A DNA stretch of 64,000 nucleotides from assembly GCF_027942865.1 (NCBI RefSeq), contig NC_134509.1:34212197-34276196 (forward strand), in the 5' to 3' direction. The notes below the pieces were generated by a model that worked only from the letters and a program-made list of their open reading frames with translations, was not told where the DNA came from and did not search any database. The translations under genes and the position numbers were made by a program. Every line of letters begins with the position of its first letter. Position 1 is the stretch's first letter. This DNA is from Odontesthes bonariensis (lineage: Eukaryota; Chordata; Actinopteri; Atheriniformes; Atherinopsidae). This document shows, piece by piece, positions 31,420 to 43,195 of the stretch.

Positions 31420-34029
31420 CCATCCATCCATCCATCCATCATCTTCCGCTGGTCCGGGGATCGGGTCGCGGGGGCAGCAGCTTGAGCAAAGAGACCCAGA
31501 CATCCCTGTCCCCGGCTACTTCCTCCAGCTCTTCTGGGGGCACCCCGAGGCGTTCCCAGGCCAGCTGAGAAACATAGTCTCTCCAACGTGTCCTGGGTCT
31601 TCCCCGGGGCCTCTTCCCAGTGGGACGGGCCCGGAACACCTCACCAGGGAGGCGTCCAGGAGGTATCCTAACCAGATGCCCGAGCCACCTCATCTGACTC
31701 CTCTCGATGCGGAGGAGCAGCGGTTCTACTCCGAGCCCCTCCTGGATGACCGAGCTTCTCATCCTATCTCTAAGGGAGAGCCCAGACACCCTGCGGAGGA
31801 AACTCATTTCGGCCCCTTGTATTCGCAATCTCGTTCTTTCGGTCACTACCCACAGCTCGTGACCATAGGTGAGGATAGGAACATAGATTGAACGGTAAAT
31901 CGAGAGCTTCGCCTTCTGGCTCAGCTCCTTCTTCACCACGATGGGCCGGTGCAGAGCCCGCATCAATGCAGACGCCGCACCGATCCGTCTGTCAATCTCC
32001 TGCTCCATTCATCCCTCACTCGTGAACAAGACCCCGAGATACTTGAACTCCTCCACTTGGGGAAGGATCTCATTCCCGACCCGGAGAGAGCTTTCCACCC
32101 TTTTCCTGGCAGAAGACCATGGTCTCAGATTTGGAGGTGCTGATTCTTATCCCAGCCGCTTCACACTCGGCTGTGAACCGCTCCAGTGAGAGCTGAAGGT
32201 CACGGCCTGACGACGCCAACAGAACCACATCGTCCGCAAAAAGCAGAGACCCAATTCTGAGGTCGCTCCCTCCAGGATCCTGCGGAGGGTATAGAGCTGG
32301 TCCACTGTTCCATGGCCAGGACGAAAACCACACTGCACCTCCTGAATCCGAGATTCGACTATCCGGCGGATCCTCCTCTCCAGTACCCCCGAAAAGACCT
32401 TACCAGGGAGGCTGAGGAGTGTGATCCCCCTATAGTTGGAACACACCCTCCGGTCCCCCTTTTTAAAGAGGGGGACCACCACCCCGATCTGCCAGTCCAG
32501 AGGCACTGCCCCCGATGTCCACGCGTTGCTGCAGAGACGTGTCAACCAAGACAGCCCTACAACATCCAGAGCCTTGAGGAACTCAGGACGGACCTCATCC
32601 ACCCCCGGGGCCTTGCCACCGAGGAGGTTTTTGACCACCTCTGCAACCTCAGCCCCAGAAATGGGAGGCCCCACATCCAAGCTCCCCAACTCTGCTTCCT
32701 CATCGGAAGGCGTGTCGGTAGGATTGAGGAGTCCCTCGAAGTATTCCCCCCACCGACTCACGACGTCCCTAGTTGAGGTCAGCAGAGCCCCACCCTCACC
32801 ATACACGGTGTTGACGGTGCACCGCTTTCCCCCCCTGAGCTGCCGGATGGTGGACCAGAAACTCCTCGAGGCCGTCCGGAAATCATTCTCCATGGCCTCC
32901 CCGAACTCCTCCCAAGCCCGAGTTTTTGCCTCAGCAACCGTCGAGGCTGCGTTCCACTTGGCCTGTCGGTACCCATCAGCTGCTTCCAGAGTCCCACTGG
33001 CCAAAAAGGCCCGATAGGACTCCTTCTTCAGCTTGACGGCTTCCCTCACCACTGGCGGGTTCGGGGATTGCCGACACGACAGGCACCGACCACCTCACGG
33101 CCACAGCTCCGGTCGGCCGCCTCAACAATGGAGGCGCGGAACATGGCCCATTCGGGCTCAATGTCCCCCACCTCCCCCGGGACATGGCTGAAGCTCTGCC
33201 GGAGGTGGGAGTTGAAACTCCTCCTTACAGGGGATTCCGCCAGCCGTTCCCAACAGACCCTCACAATACGTTTGGGCCTGCCAGGTTTGACCGGCTTCCT
33301 CCCCCACTAGCGGAGCCAACTCACCACCAGGTGGTGATCAGTTGACAGCTCCGCCCCTCTCTTCACCCGAGTGTCCAGGACGTATGGCCGTAAGTCTGAC
33401 GATACAACCACAAAGTCGATCATCGAGCTGCGGCCTAGGGTGTCCTGGTGCCAAGTGCACATATGGACACCCTTATGCCTGAACATGGTGTTCGTTATGG
33501 ACAGTCCATGACGAGCACAGAAGTCCAACAACAAAACACCACTCTGATTCAGATCGGGGGGGCCGTTCCTCCCAATCACGCCCCTCCAGGTCTCACTGTC
33601 ATTGCCCACGTGAGCATTGAAGTCCCCCAGCAGGATGAGGGAGTCTCCCGGAGGAGCACTCTCCAGTGCCTCCTCCAGGGACTCCAAAAAGGGAGGTTAC
33701 TCTGAACTGCTGTTCGGTGCATAAGCACAAACAACAGTCAGGACCCGTCCCCCCACCCTAAGGCGGAGGGAGGCTACCCTCTCGCCCACCCCTGGGCCTG
33801 GCTCCAGGGGGAGGCCCCGGTAACCCACGCCCGAGCGAAGGTACACGTTGTCCAATGTTGTTTATCATCATAGGGGGTTTATGAGCTGTTCTTTGTCTGG
33901 TCCCTCATCTAGGATCTGTTTGCCATGGGTGACCCTACCAGGTGCTTAAAGCCCCGGGCCACATAGCTCCCAGACTCATTGGGGCACGCAAACCCCCCCA
34001 CCACGGTAAGGTGACAGCTCATGGGGGAG
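31420..34029 (-). mobile_element. Rex3-like (RTE) LINE, internally deleted
   Basis: CACTGGAATGT lies on both sides (31409-31419 and 34030-34040). The minus strand ends in CATCC repeats read as GATGGATGG, the tail of Rex3. Its 5' part has a sequence not present in the copy at 53845, but most of the N-terminal endonuclease half is missing between about 33760 and 33860. Frames for the remaining endonuclease, polymerase and C-terminus follow in order with several shifts. Confidence 0.88.
31439..33780 (-). pseudogene. Rex3-like endonuclease-reverse transcriptase, broken
   Basis: From 5' to 3' on the minus strand: [20 protein letters not shown] (endonuclease, 33687-33307), [17 protein letters not shown], then NYRGITLLSLPGKVFSGVLE and QCGFRPGHGTVDQLYTLRRI (fingers, 33052-32147), LLFADDVVLLASS (catalytic FADD, near 32240), and KAKLSIYRSIYVPILTYGHE with LRTSGR-type end (32008-31439). 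Between GHGTVDQLYTL and FADD a stretch including motif A is lost. At least four frame changes are needed, so it is inactive. Plus-strand open frames in this stretch are shadows. Confidence 0.85.
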
Positions 34030-34740
34030 CACTGGAATGTATCTTTAAATAAGGCAGCTTTTCCCCCACCTTTCCTCCCATTTCGGCATTTATTCATAAA
34101 AGTAAAATTTGGGGGGGCTCTTTCAATAAGAACAGTAGCACTTGTGCTCTCTGTTAACCATGTTTCTGTCAGAAAAAGAAAATCTAAATTGTGTGAAATT
34201 ATGAAGTCATGAACTAACAGTGACTTATTGGACAGAGATCTAATATTAAGTAAGGCTAGCTTTGTGGAGTTTACACTGGTCTCTGTTGTATTCTGAGTTG
34301 TACGTGGTACCGTTAACAGATTAGATAGATTCACCCAGCAGGCTGATTGTTTTCGATTCCTTCTTTTACTAACTAATACAGGAATCCTATTGGGTCCCAG
34401 CTTGTTCTCAGAACAGCTGTCAGTAGTCGGATGACTATAGCAGGGACCCTGAATGCATCATGGCATGGTATCTTTGTTTTGAACTCTGGATGTTCTGCTG
34501 CTCCTTGAACATCCTGCACATCCCCTTGTGCCCTGCTCTGCCATGACAGATGATGTAAGAGGAGGAGGAGGGGGATGCCCTGCGTTTCTCGGTTGATGGT
34601 GGTCGCTGGAGTCCTGGCTGGGATAGAGACATCCTTTGGAGACCTTGGGTGATGTGGAGTAAAGGGTCTGGTGAGGGGGGAGGGCTGGGGGTTGGGTTTG
34701 CCGTCCCAACAGCATGACGTAAGTGTGCACAACTTAACAT

Positions 34741-35459
34741 AGAAATATATCAACATGTCCCTTTAATGAGAGAAACAAAGTTCTAAAATCTTTGCGTCAT
34801 GGTCAGTGTGGACTCAACTGATCACTTTCAGTTCTATTTAGTTTTTCTCCGTTATCACTTCCCTCATGAAATCCCGGCTGAGCTCTTTCTGTGTGGAGTT
34901 TGCATGTTCTCCACATGCACATGTGGGTTCTATAGAGAATGGATGGATGGGTTTACTTCTCTCGGTTAACTTAACTTATACATCCTGTTTTATTCTGTAA
35001 CACTCTGTACTCTTCAGGTACAAGTATATTTATTTCTTGAGACCTTCATGCAGGATTGTCACCTGTTCCTCCTTTTTCTTTGTTCATTTGTTGTGAGTGT
35101 TAAGATTAATGCTTGGTTCTTGTCTTTTTTTGCCTGCCAGCCACTTGTTTTGCTTACTGTCCTGCCTGCCGCTGAGTGTCTCCCCACTGCCTGGAATGAA
35201 TGTTTGCATTTCTTAATTATAACCTGCCCTTAACAGCTAATTGCTTGGAAATTCTAACCTGGAGCTTCATCAAATGGGTAAGAACAACAATAAATAACTA
35301 CATCTGCTGGATGGAATCACGTATAAGATAATCAATGCACTAAAATGTGCCCACCTGTTTACTTCTGAGTTATAAAAATGACATTAAAACCTAAAGTGAC
35401 TTATAGACAGCTCACTACTCACAGCTTGTTTATTGAGCAGATGTCAGATGTTTATGTAT
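34741..35459. other. Mostly unannotated, small SINE scrap
   Basis: About 34883-34953 has TGTGTGGAGTTTGCATGTTC followed by GGATGGATGGG, a short SINE remnant on the plus strand. Nothing else is supported. Confidence 0.45.
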
Positions 35460-35846
35460 ATGTGACATTATTGTGGTCATTAACTCGTGTTTCCCTGTTC
35501 CAACAGATATCCTTTGAATGGTGTTGCAGTGCCGTCGCCCCCCCCCCCCCAGGTTTCTTCCTGTTAAAAGGGAGTCGTTTCTCTCCACAGTCGCCTCAGG
35601 CACGCTCAGGACGGGAGATTGGACCGAAAACAAAGTTTCAGTGCAATCTGTTGGTTTTGTTAGCTAGGAAATTGTTTTTGAATTGGCTCTATATGAACGA
35701 ATTGGATTATTCTATGAATAATTATGATTACAATTAATTGAATTCCAATTGGCTTGAATTGGACTTTATTATCTAAGTGACTTGAGATGACATTTGTTGT
35801 ATTTGGCGCTATGTAAATAAAAATGAATTGAATTGAATTGAATGTT
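35460..35846 (+). mobile_element. L2 LINE 3' UTR and tail
   Basis: It reads as the reverse complement of 19495-19920: a CCCCCCCCCC run, TTTCTTCCTGTTAAAAGGGA, then TATTTGGCGCTATGTAAATA and AATTGAATTG tail repeats. No coding part remains. Confidence 0.8.
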
Positions 35847-36057
35847 GGATCATTCTTTGAGTTATGGACTTTGAATGAGTGGAGTCTAAAAACACATTAG
35901 ATTGTTGTTCATCGGCCCGCTTCTGTTTCTTATCACAGGCTTTTTGAGCATGGAAATAACCCATGATGGCAATGTGTCCTCTTCTACTTACTGACGGGGG
36001 TCTCTTGGGGTTGTTAAACTGTAGTTGGCACATAGGCTACAATATTAGATTAGATTA

Positions 36058-36490
36058 GTTTAGATTCGATTCGATTCAACTTTATTGTCAAAGAACAAGC
36101 ACAGGTACAAGCCAATGATATGCAGTTAGCATCCAACCAGAAGTGCAAAGGTGTGCTTTTATATATACAGAATAAATAATATGTACATAATATACACAGA
36201 ATATATACAGACTAAATATATCCACTATATATATATACTATGTAAATAAGTAACTGAAGATTAATAGATTACATAATTAGATATAAATAGTGCAAACCAG
36301 AAGTTGTGCAAATGGCAGTGGAGTGCAAGATGGTGCTATTGGGTGAAGAGTGGGTGGTTGGAGTAGAATGGAGGGTTGGAGTAGGATGGAGGGCTGGAGT
36401 AGGATGGAGGGATGGGGTAGAGTTCAGCAGGATCACCGCCTCGTGGAAGAAACTCTTCCTGAGCCTGCTGGTGCGGGAGCGAAGGCTTTA
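36058..36490 (-). mobile_element. LINE 3' end, probably Rex1/CR1 group
   Basis: GATTCGATTCAACTTTATTG at the left is a LINE tail read on the minus strand. At the right, on the minus strand, the frame reads LPRSRTSRLRKSFFHEA, similar to the end of the Rex1 frame at 10500-10576. A minisatellite lies inside (36350-36420). Confidence 0.55.
36350..36420. repeat. Minisatellite, ~19-20-bp unit
   Basis: About four units of GGTTGGAGTAGGATGGAGG with small changes. Confidence 0.8.
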
Positions 36491-36824
36491 ATATTTTAAA
36501 ATAATACTCGACATTGCTTTTGAAAATGTCTTTACTCAGTTATTTGGATGAATAATGTGACATATCTAAACAGATATATGACATTTTAAAGTAAAAGAAG
36601 GAATTTGAAAGCATTTGAACATTAAGATTCTCAAGATTGCCACAATATATTACTTATTGAATTGTGATACATTTCATCTGAGTGTTTGGACATATACCTT
36701 TTATAACCACTCTCCTCTCTTCTATACTCTCACTAAACCTCATCATGTCCTGTTGTACATAAAATGAGCTACCAATAGCATCTGAGGACAAGTACTGACC
36801 CTCTTTTTTATCTTTTGGCTGCAG

Positions 36825-36970
36825 GCTACACTTTTTTTTCCACCCTCATTTCACCAGGCAGTTTCTGGGGGAGCATTGACACAAACAGCCAGGGGGCTGT
36901 TACAATTACAAGAGAAATGGTGGAAGAAGAAGGGAGAGGATATGGATGTGTATGCATGACCACGGATGAG
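36825..36970 (+). CDS. Candidate host exon (weak)
   Basis: TCTTTTTTATCTTTTGGCTGCAG precedes in part (…TTTTGGCTGCAG) and GTAGGG follows. One frame (TLISPGSFWGSIDTNSQGAV …) is open for the 146 bp and ends on a codon boundary. It lies 70 bp from the next exon-like piece, too close for a normal intron, and the phases do not join, so at most one of the two is likely real. Confidence 0.2.
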
Positions 36971-37040
36971 GTAGGGGGTGAGCAGACAAACTGTGCAAGT
37001 GTACTCCCCTATGGCATCAAAAGGTTTTTTTTCTTTCAAG

Positions 37041-37114
37041 TTTGATGTTTTCTGGTACACAGACACGTCCGAAAGTCTCTGTCCATGCCACGGTGAAGAT
37101 GAATGAGCTGCATG
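37041..37114 (+). CDS. Candidate host exon (unrecognised)
   Basis: TTTTTTTTCTTTCAAG precedes and GTGAGT follows. With one base completing a split codon, the frame LMFSGTQTRPKVSVHATVKM and NELH is open and leaves one base. The phase fits the end of the piece at 21033-21099. I do not recognise the protein; the alternating hydrophobic pattern suggests beta strands. Confidence 0.35.
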
Positions 37115-38609
37115 GTGAGTAGATCGCATCATCTCTCTCCCTGCCTGTTTAAACCATCCGTCCCACCCTGCATGTTAAAGGCCGAGCTCAGGGCAGAGGA
37201 TGGCAGGACCCCGAGGAGATGCATTTAAGCGTGTCTGTGGATTTTTACAGTAATAATATAAACAATAGATCCAAGAAATAATGTTTTAGCTTGTGTCTGG
37301 GAATGTGTATGTGAGAGAGAACGATACTAAATCAAATTAGTTTCAAGGTTTTAACCTTGCTGTAGAGTTAGGACTAGAATAAGTTCAATCCAGGGTCCGC
37401 AAATGTGGTGGTCAGGGTTACAGAATCCATTATATCAGTGGAGAGAACCAGCGAAGACAAAGAAACAAGGACTGTGGGAGTGTTTATGTGTGTGAGCTCA
37501 TGGTCACTAAAGCTAAACATATATTTTGAGGACTTATCTTTGTGACTTTGATCCAGAAAAAGAGGTTATAGCATCATCTGGTGGTGAGAAAAGCTCAGTC
37601 ACATTTAAACACGGTCGACATGCAGCCCCACTGGACATATTTTAATAAACAAGCTGGAACAGCCTTTCGGAAACTACAAGTTACTCATCTCTGCTTAGAT
37701 TAGACTCAAGTTTGGCTGAACAAATAATGATTAAAGTCACTGTGGACAATAATACAAGAGATAGGTTTTCTGTTGGCTGACCCCTTCTGACTACCGATTT
37801 AACACTGAGAACATCTGTTCTGATCGGGCACAGTCAAAGGGTGCTGTCACAGAGGGTGGGATTAGTCAAATTGTGCACGAGTGATGATGATATTAGAAAT
37901 GAAAAAGAAGTCACAGAGGAACCCTCTGGCTGTGAGGTGACACCACTGTGCAGCCCCCCAAAATAGTGCATTTGGAACTTTTTTCAGTGTATTCTCATCA
38001 TGTTATTTCACAGGTGCTTTATCATTTTTTATTAACAAGTAAAAGACATCACATGCACATTTATCGACAGTTTATATAAATCACGGTGCAACCATATGAA
38101 AATAATATGGTCCACCCCCCCCTTCCATAGAAAATATGCACACCACCGTTTCAGAGGAATGAAGTCTGAAACAAACTCCGTATACGGTTAAAGGGCCAGC
38201 TCATCCGAGCAGTTTGTCTGTGGGTCTAATGCTCAGTTATCTTTGAACTGGCTCAAGTCAGTCAGATTGAATCCGTGTGTGGATACATCTCAAAAGCTTA
38301 CATCAAATGTCTTGCAGGAAACACCTTTAATGATTTATGCGATACTGTGTGCTGTGTTCAAAACCACAGCTAGATCAACACGCATGCAGTGAATGCTAAA
38401 GCAGGACTACAAGCGCTTCTGTGCGTCCCTCGGGCTGTTTGCTTATCAGTGTCTGTGGAAAGTGTTGCACTGTAAGGGCAGCTGATCTTACGTCTGCAAT
38501 TGTGTGTGAGAAAGCAATTCTTCTCACGCTATGATGACTCAGCGCTGACAACAGACACTCCTCACATTTAATTTGCTATCAGTTATCCTTGATTTAGTCT
38601 CTCTAGGAG

Positions 38610-38612
<3 letters not shown>
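37115..38612. other. Unannotated DNA
   Basis: Nothing supported. A short CCACCCCCCCC run lies near 38114. Confidence 0.4.

Positions 38613-38669
<57 letters not shown>
38613..38669. repeat. (CA)n microsatellite
   Basis: About 28 uninterrupted AC units. Confidence 0.98.
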
Positions 38670-38671
<2 letters not shown>

Positions 38672-39589
38672 CTTCTCACTTTCACATTCACACCCTCTTG
38701 AATTAGGGGACACCTAAATGCTTCACTCAACATTTCAGCCTGGCTGCATCTTTCACTCTGAGACAAAGACATGAGGGACACAAATAGAAATGTATGGATT
38801 CACAAATCAGTTAGAAGTGTTTTTCAGTTCTGAATGCAACACATATAAAATAAATCAAGTAAACTTACAATTCCTCAACTGACTGATTCTCCCGTTAAGT
38901 CTGCAACATCAGCAATCACTCACATTCAGTCTTAAAGGTCGCCTTAAAAAGCCATTTGATCTCTAGTGAAAAACAAAGGCTTAAGTGAATTCCAGAGGTG
39001 TCAGACCGTCATGGCAAATAAATCAGCAGCTATATACCACACACGCTCTCCAAACTTGAACTTTTTTTGCAAATGACCACATTTTCATGGCTTCCAGAGG
39101 AGAGATATAAAAATGGAGAAAGAAGCTGAGTCGAAGCTAATCACTGCTCAGAACGGGGCCTCCAGTCAAACAACATTTTTTACATCTAATAAAACTCAAG
39201 CCTAAAAAAAAATCCACATGCTCAAATTTTGCAGATATTTCACTGTTGCATCAAACAGCTGTTTCAACTTCCTCCAGTGCAGAAGTCCATGCAGCAAAAC
39301 TGTCTGTGGAGCCTTTAAAACAGTCCAGGTTGCAACACTGTGTGACAGTTTGGACTCTGTTACACTGAGGCACTCCGTGTGCATAACTATCTGATACAGC
39401 AACGTAAACATACAGAACGAAGGGTAAATTTCTACTTTATAACCATCGCTCAAACTGCAATTACTTTTTATAGGTTTGTGTTGATTTAGATTGTGCGATT
39501 TTTACTTTTCCGGTGACCCCGTTCCAAATACTGTAGCTTCAGCACGAGCATCAGGAAAGCTTCTGATTCTCCAAACAGAGAGCCCCCTC
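38670..39589. other. Unannotated DNA
   Basis: Nothing supported. Confidence 0.4.
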
Positions 39590-40205
39590 ACCGGATCGGA
39601 TTATTGGCTAAATTACAATAAGACTGAGTTGCTCCTTATTTGAGCAAGGGTAATTATCCTTGGATATATGGCGGTGAATGAATGGAATCATAGGCACAAA
39701 GCATGTCATACCCAAGTATGATAGGTGGCGCTGTACCCATTTCAACTATTGCTAATAGAACCACTTCCTGTTGACCCCCTCACCACCAACAACAACAACA
39801 AACTCAGGCATTTGAGAAAGATGGAGAACGAAGAGCAAGCTGAAGCTACGTCCCTCTACATTTGGTCTGTGATGAGCTGCTTGTTGCACAAACGCGATGC
39901 ACAACGAAGCATTCTCCATCGCATTGTTTGTTTCTTTGAGACGGCGACAACAACAGGAATATCGTCTCCTTTGACTTCCGGGTCACGACCCCTGGAAAAA
40001 ATCTCGAGCATGCGCAGAACGCAAAGTCTAATTCATCACGTGCTTCAGCGTCTACAAGCAGGTTTAATTTGACTTTCAACCGAGTTACCTCGGGGTCTTA
40101 ATCCGATCCAATTTCTTGTCAAATTAAGGTGTCTACATACACTTAATAACTCATTCTTATTGTAATTTAGCCAATAATCCGATCCTTTCAGTGCCATGTG
40201 ACCCC
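39590..40205. mobile_element. ~615-bp MITE with long inverted ends (copy 1)
   Basis: GGATCGGATTATTGGCTAAA at the left pairs with TTTAGCCAATAATCCGATCC at the right. The right terminus ends GTGACCCC. A second copy lies at 59536. Both copies share an ATG-led short frame near 39820 (MENEEQAEATSLYIWSVMSC here), which might be the first exon of an unidentified parent gene. The left terminal ~20 bases differ from copy 2 and seem replaced. Confidence 0.75.
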
Positions 40206-40605
40206 ACTGACTGACTATTCATAAGTTCCTCACACAACCTCACCTTACAAAGAAACACCAAACACCAGTTTAACCTTGCATCCCCCTGTCTGTGTGGATT
40301 GGCTGCTAAATTTTTTTAAGATTATAAACAGGCAAAGTATTTTATTCCTTCATGATAACCTAAGCCAACTCCTTCCAGGCCAGTGTTGTATGCTTCATTT
40401 GTAAGGCAGAGAGTAATCGTCCTCTCTAAAGGTCCAACATTATTGAGGTTTGAGGTTTCAATAAAACCTAAACAGCATAAGGTTTTGACAGCTTTTATCT
40501 CCAAACTTTTTTTCTGTAATCACATGAGCTGATCTTAGTCACCGGGTTTGTGATCTTTTACAGCAACAGCTTTGTGCTCAGAAGGTGTCGCATGTAGTCT
40601 AAAGT
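40206..40605. other. Unannotated DNA
   Basis: Nothing supported. Confidence 0.4.
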
Positions 40606-41235
40606 AAACTAGAAAGCTGCAAGCAGCTGTATGCGGGACCGAGATGTGCGCACGTTGGGGCATGCGCTGGACGTCGTAGTCGCGCAGCTCTGCCCACACG
40701 CACGATACCCTCTGCGTACGTACGAGCACATAATAACTCCAATGCGGAGGGGTTTTTGAAAATTTCTAGGGGGCGCCACTGAGCCATTTTGCTCCACCCA
40801 CACACGACGTGTGTGCCAAGTTTCATTATTTTGCGATGATGATAAGGCTTTCAAATCACAAACACAGTCTCACGATTTTCACCACCTGGCCATGGCCACG
40901 CCCTTTGAGGTTTGAAAAGGTTTCTCCATGACTTTTTCCACCCATGTCTTAAGAGTAACCTTCTTTGTGCGTCTGGGCATGATGAATGAGTGTACCGAAT
41001 TTTGTCCTCCCACGCTAAACTAACCCCAATGCGGGGACCATTTTTAAGCATCGTAGGGGGCGTTACAGAGTCAATCAGCGACTCCCAAAAATATAAAGTT
41101 TAGATTCTTTCATGTCGTCGACTGGCAGGTGGTGCTCGCAAAATTTCAAGAGTTTTCTAGTACCTTTTGCAAAGAATAATACAGCGGAATAATAATAAAC
41201 CTTACAGGTTGCAGTTTCACTGCTCGGTCCCTAAT
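40606..41235. repeat. Teleost interspersed repeat, possibly Helitron-like
   Basis: It starts AGAAAGCTGCAAGCAGC and ends GCTCGGTCCCTAATTAG. The motifs GGGACCGAG and CTCGGTCCC near the two ends are inverted. The body has repeated GGGGGCG(C/T) boxes and phrases such as CCAAGTTTCATTATTTTGCG. No protein is encoded. The Helitron idea rests only on its ends and is tentative. Confidence 0.5.
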
Positions 41236-41854
41236 TAGTAGTTTACCTATTTTTGCTGTTATAAACAGCTACATTACGATGAATAGAGAAGTCAGAAAAA
41301 GTGAAGAGCAAGCAGACTTTTGATTATGTGTACGTACGTCTTCTGCATGTCTGTGCATGTGATGGATGTGTCCATAATGAGGATGTAATTGGCAGTGTCT
41401 GAGGGGAGATTTGCGGGTGTCAGACTGATGTGACACACCTAAGCTACAGGCCTGCATGTACCACACTGATAAGATAAGACTGTCACTATCACATTCACAC
41501 TAACTGAGAGGTGGCAGCTCCTTTCATCCTGGCAGATTAATGCCTTGCCATATTTGAAGCATCCTTATCAATCTGACAACTCACACACACCAGGCACAAG
41601 TACATTCTTATTTTGGTATTCTTACGGGAACATAACATTAATTTTTGTCTATATTTGGGTTTTACCAACTTCTCTAATGGGCTTCTTTCTCATTGGAGTG
41701 GAAATGCTGTAGTATCTCTTTCAGTATTATCACAAAGCTGTATGTTCCTAATCAGTTCATATTCATTCCACATTAAAGGGAGGCTTTTTCTTTTTTTTTG
41801 CCTAAGTAAGGCTGTCTGAAATGCTTATAAGAAGTCAGTGTATTAACTGCAGCA
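41236..41854. other. Unannotated DNA
   Basis: Nothing supported. Confidence 0.4.
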
Positions 41855-42046
41855 GCCAGGTTTCCATTCGCTCGTGAAGCGAATCAGAAGCAATCTCTTG
41901 AAAAGCCAAACATCTTTCCATTGCCTGGTGTGAATAAACTAGACTGCGCAGTGACACCACAGGGTGGCAGTAATGGTGACGTTGCTCATACTTGTAACTC
42001 AATAGAAGAAGTAATTTGTCATAACTGGAAACTGAAAAAAAAAAAC
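41855..42046 (+). repeat. Interspersed repeat, left half
   Basis: It contains CAGGTTTCCATTCGCTCGTG and a local palindrome (ATTCGCT/AGCGAAT). The continuation is at 45006-45290; a hAT element was inserted between them. The second copy at 47930-48340 is not interrupted (CACCGGTGGGTGGCGGTGTA compares with CACCACAGGGTGGCAGTAAT). Confidence 0.6.
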
Positions 42047-42635
42047 TAGGGCTGGGCAACGATTAAAATTTTTTATCTAATTAATCACATGATTTCCCTG
42101 ATTAATCACGATTAATCGCATTTGTACGCAAAATCCAAAAATGAATTCAAAAGTAGTGTATAGCCTTTAGCATTTAGTTTTATTTTAAATGTGCTGCCAT
42201 ATGAATGAAAGTGCCATAAAATTTGTTGCGCAAACACACTTTTAACATCAGCATTTTTATGTAGTTTTTATGTAGAAGCCTCGCTCCACTGTCTGTTTCC
42301 TTGAATGACTTGCTGCTATCAGTTGTGTGTTTTGCCTTTAAGTGATATTTTAGACTGGAACTACTATGGTGAGAAGACAATTCAAATTGGCTGTAAATGC
42401 AGGAGTTTTTTAAAAATTTATTTTGAAATACGTGCTTTTATGTTGTAAAACAGGAAGTTGTGCCAGTTAGCTCCATAATATACGTAGACACCTCACTGAC
42501 TGACGCCAGAGCCCGTCCATTAGACATTCTCTGCTGACGCTGCCTATTGGAGCTGACGTATCAGCACGGCCGCCATCTTGGCTGGATCTCCAATGCCCGC
42601 CCATTGCATTTATTTCGACTGAGGACGGTGTATAT

Positions 42636-43187
42636 CTAGCCTGGTTGCCAGCCGAACTTAGTCCCGCCCATAAAATTTTTGGTCGGGAAGTTCGGTCTGG
42701 CAGTTGGGAAATCATTATGCCCGACATCGAATCAGTCGACCCAATCAGATTGCCAGGGCGGGCTTTATACGATGATGGACAGATGATCAACAGGGACATT
42801 ATCGACTACGTCACTAAAGAGCGCTTGGTTTGAATTCGTTTGAAACAAACATGGCTGCCACTGGAGAGCTAGGGTGTGTAGATCCTGCCATCGAGTCTGT
42901 TCTACAGGATCTCCACATTGCATTCATTTTGAAAGATGAACAGAGGAACGCGATAAAGGCTTCTATCGATAGTAAAGATGTTTTTGCTGTCCTTCCTACA
43001 ACAAGTGTGTGTCGCTAAATCTACGACACATACTACGTTGCTCTGATTGGTTGTAGGTCTATCCAATTGAGCGAAGAGGCATTTTTTCTCCTGGTTCGGT
43101 TGAAACACGCCCCATACTCAAAACTCTATTGAGTGGTATCAGACTCACATTCTGACTAGAATCGTGAGTATGACGTAGTCAGGCTAG
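42636..43187 (+). mobile_element. 552-bp MITE carrying a RecQ-helicase-like fragment
   Basis: The ends CTAGCCTG and CAGGCTAG are inverted, and TGTATAT occurs directly on both flanks (42629-42635 and 43188-43194). An ATG-led 55-codon frame lies inside (42851-43018). Superfamily unknown. Confidence 0.75.
42851..43018 (+). pseudogene. RecQ-like helicase N-terminal fragment
   Basis: The frame reads MAATGELGCVDPAIESVLQD, then LKDEQRNAIKASIDSKDVFA and VLPTTSVCR before a stop. The Q-x-x-A-I … x-K-D-V-F-A-V-L-P-T pattern is the helicase region leading into motif I of RecQ-family proteins, where T-G-x-G-K-S should follow. Here the Walker A glycine and lysine are absent because the frame diverges right after LPT. 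So only the entry to the ATPase core is kept. RecQ-like genes associated with DNA transposons are common in fish; this is likely a relic of one. It cannot bind ATP as a helicase. Confidence 0.55.
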
Positions 43188-43195
43188 TGTATATC

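Larger units (their letters stand above)
28117..34740 (-). mobile_element. L2 LINE interrupted by Harbinger and Rex3 elements
   Basis: Pieces of one minus-strand L2 gene lie at about 34041-34740 (upstream region and endonuclease start), 31097-31408 (endonuclease middle) and 28117-29747 (endonuclease end and polymerase). Target duplications show that 31420-34029 (Rex3) and 29748-31096 (Harbinger) are insertions. Across them the frame rejoins as KDTFQCKEISFGD and GHILDLVISKGVD. The 3' end is missing, cut at 28117 by another element. It belongs to a different L2 subfamily from the LINE at 23879. Confidence 0.85.

Noticed and set aside
31420..31445. CATCC tandem repeat as a satellite or CRISPR-like array
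   Set aside because: It is the GATGGATGG tail of the Rex3 LINE; the same tail ends the copy at 56880-56902.
31676..33310. Plus-strand frames of up to 193 codons
   Set aside because: Antisense to the Rex3 gene at 31420-34029; the same shadows appear opposite the copy at 53845.
42480..42600. Shared stretch AGAGAATGTCTAATGG with 7284-7300 as evidence of the TTAA element at 7054
   Set aside because: Only about 16 bases match, in opposite orientation, and no ends were found here.
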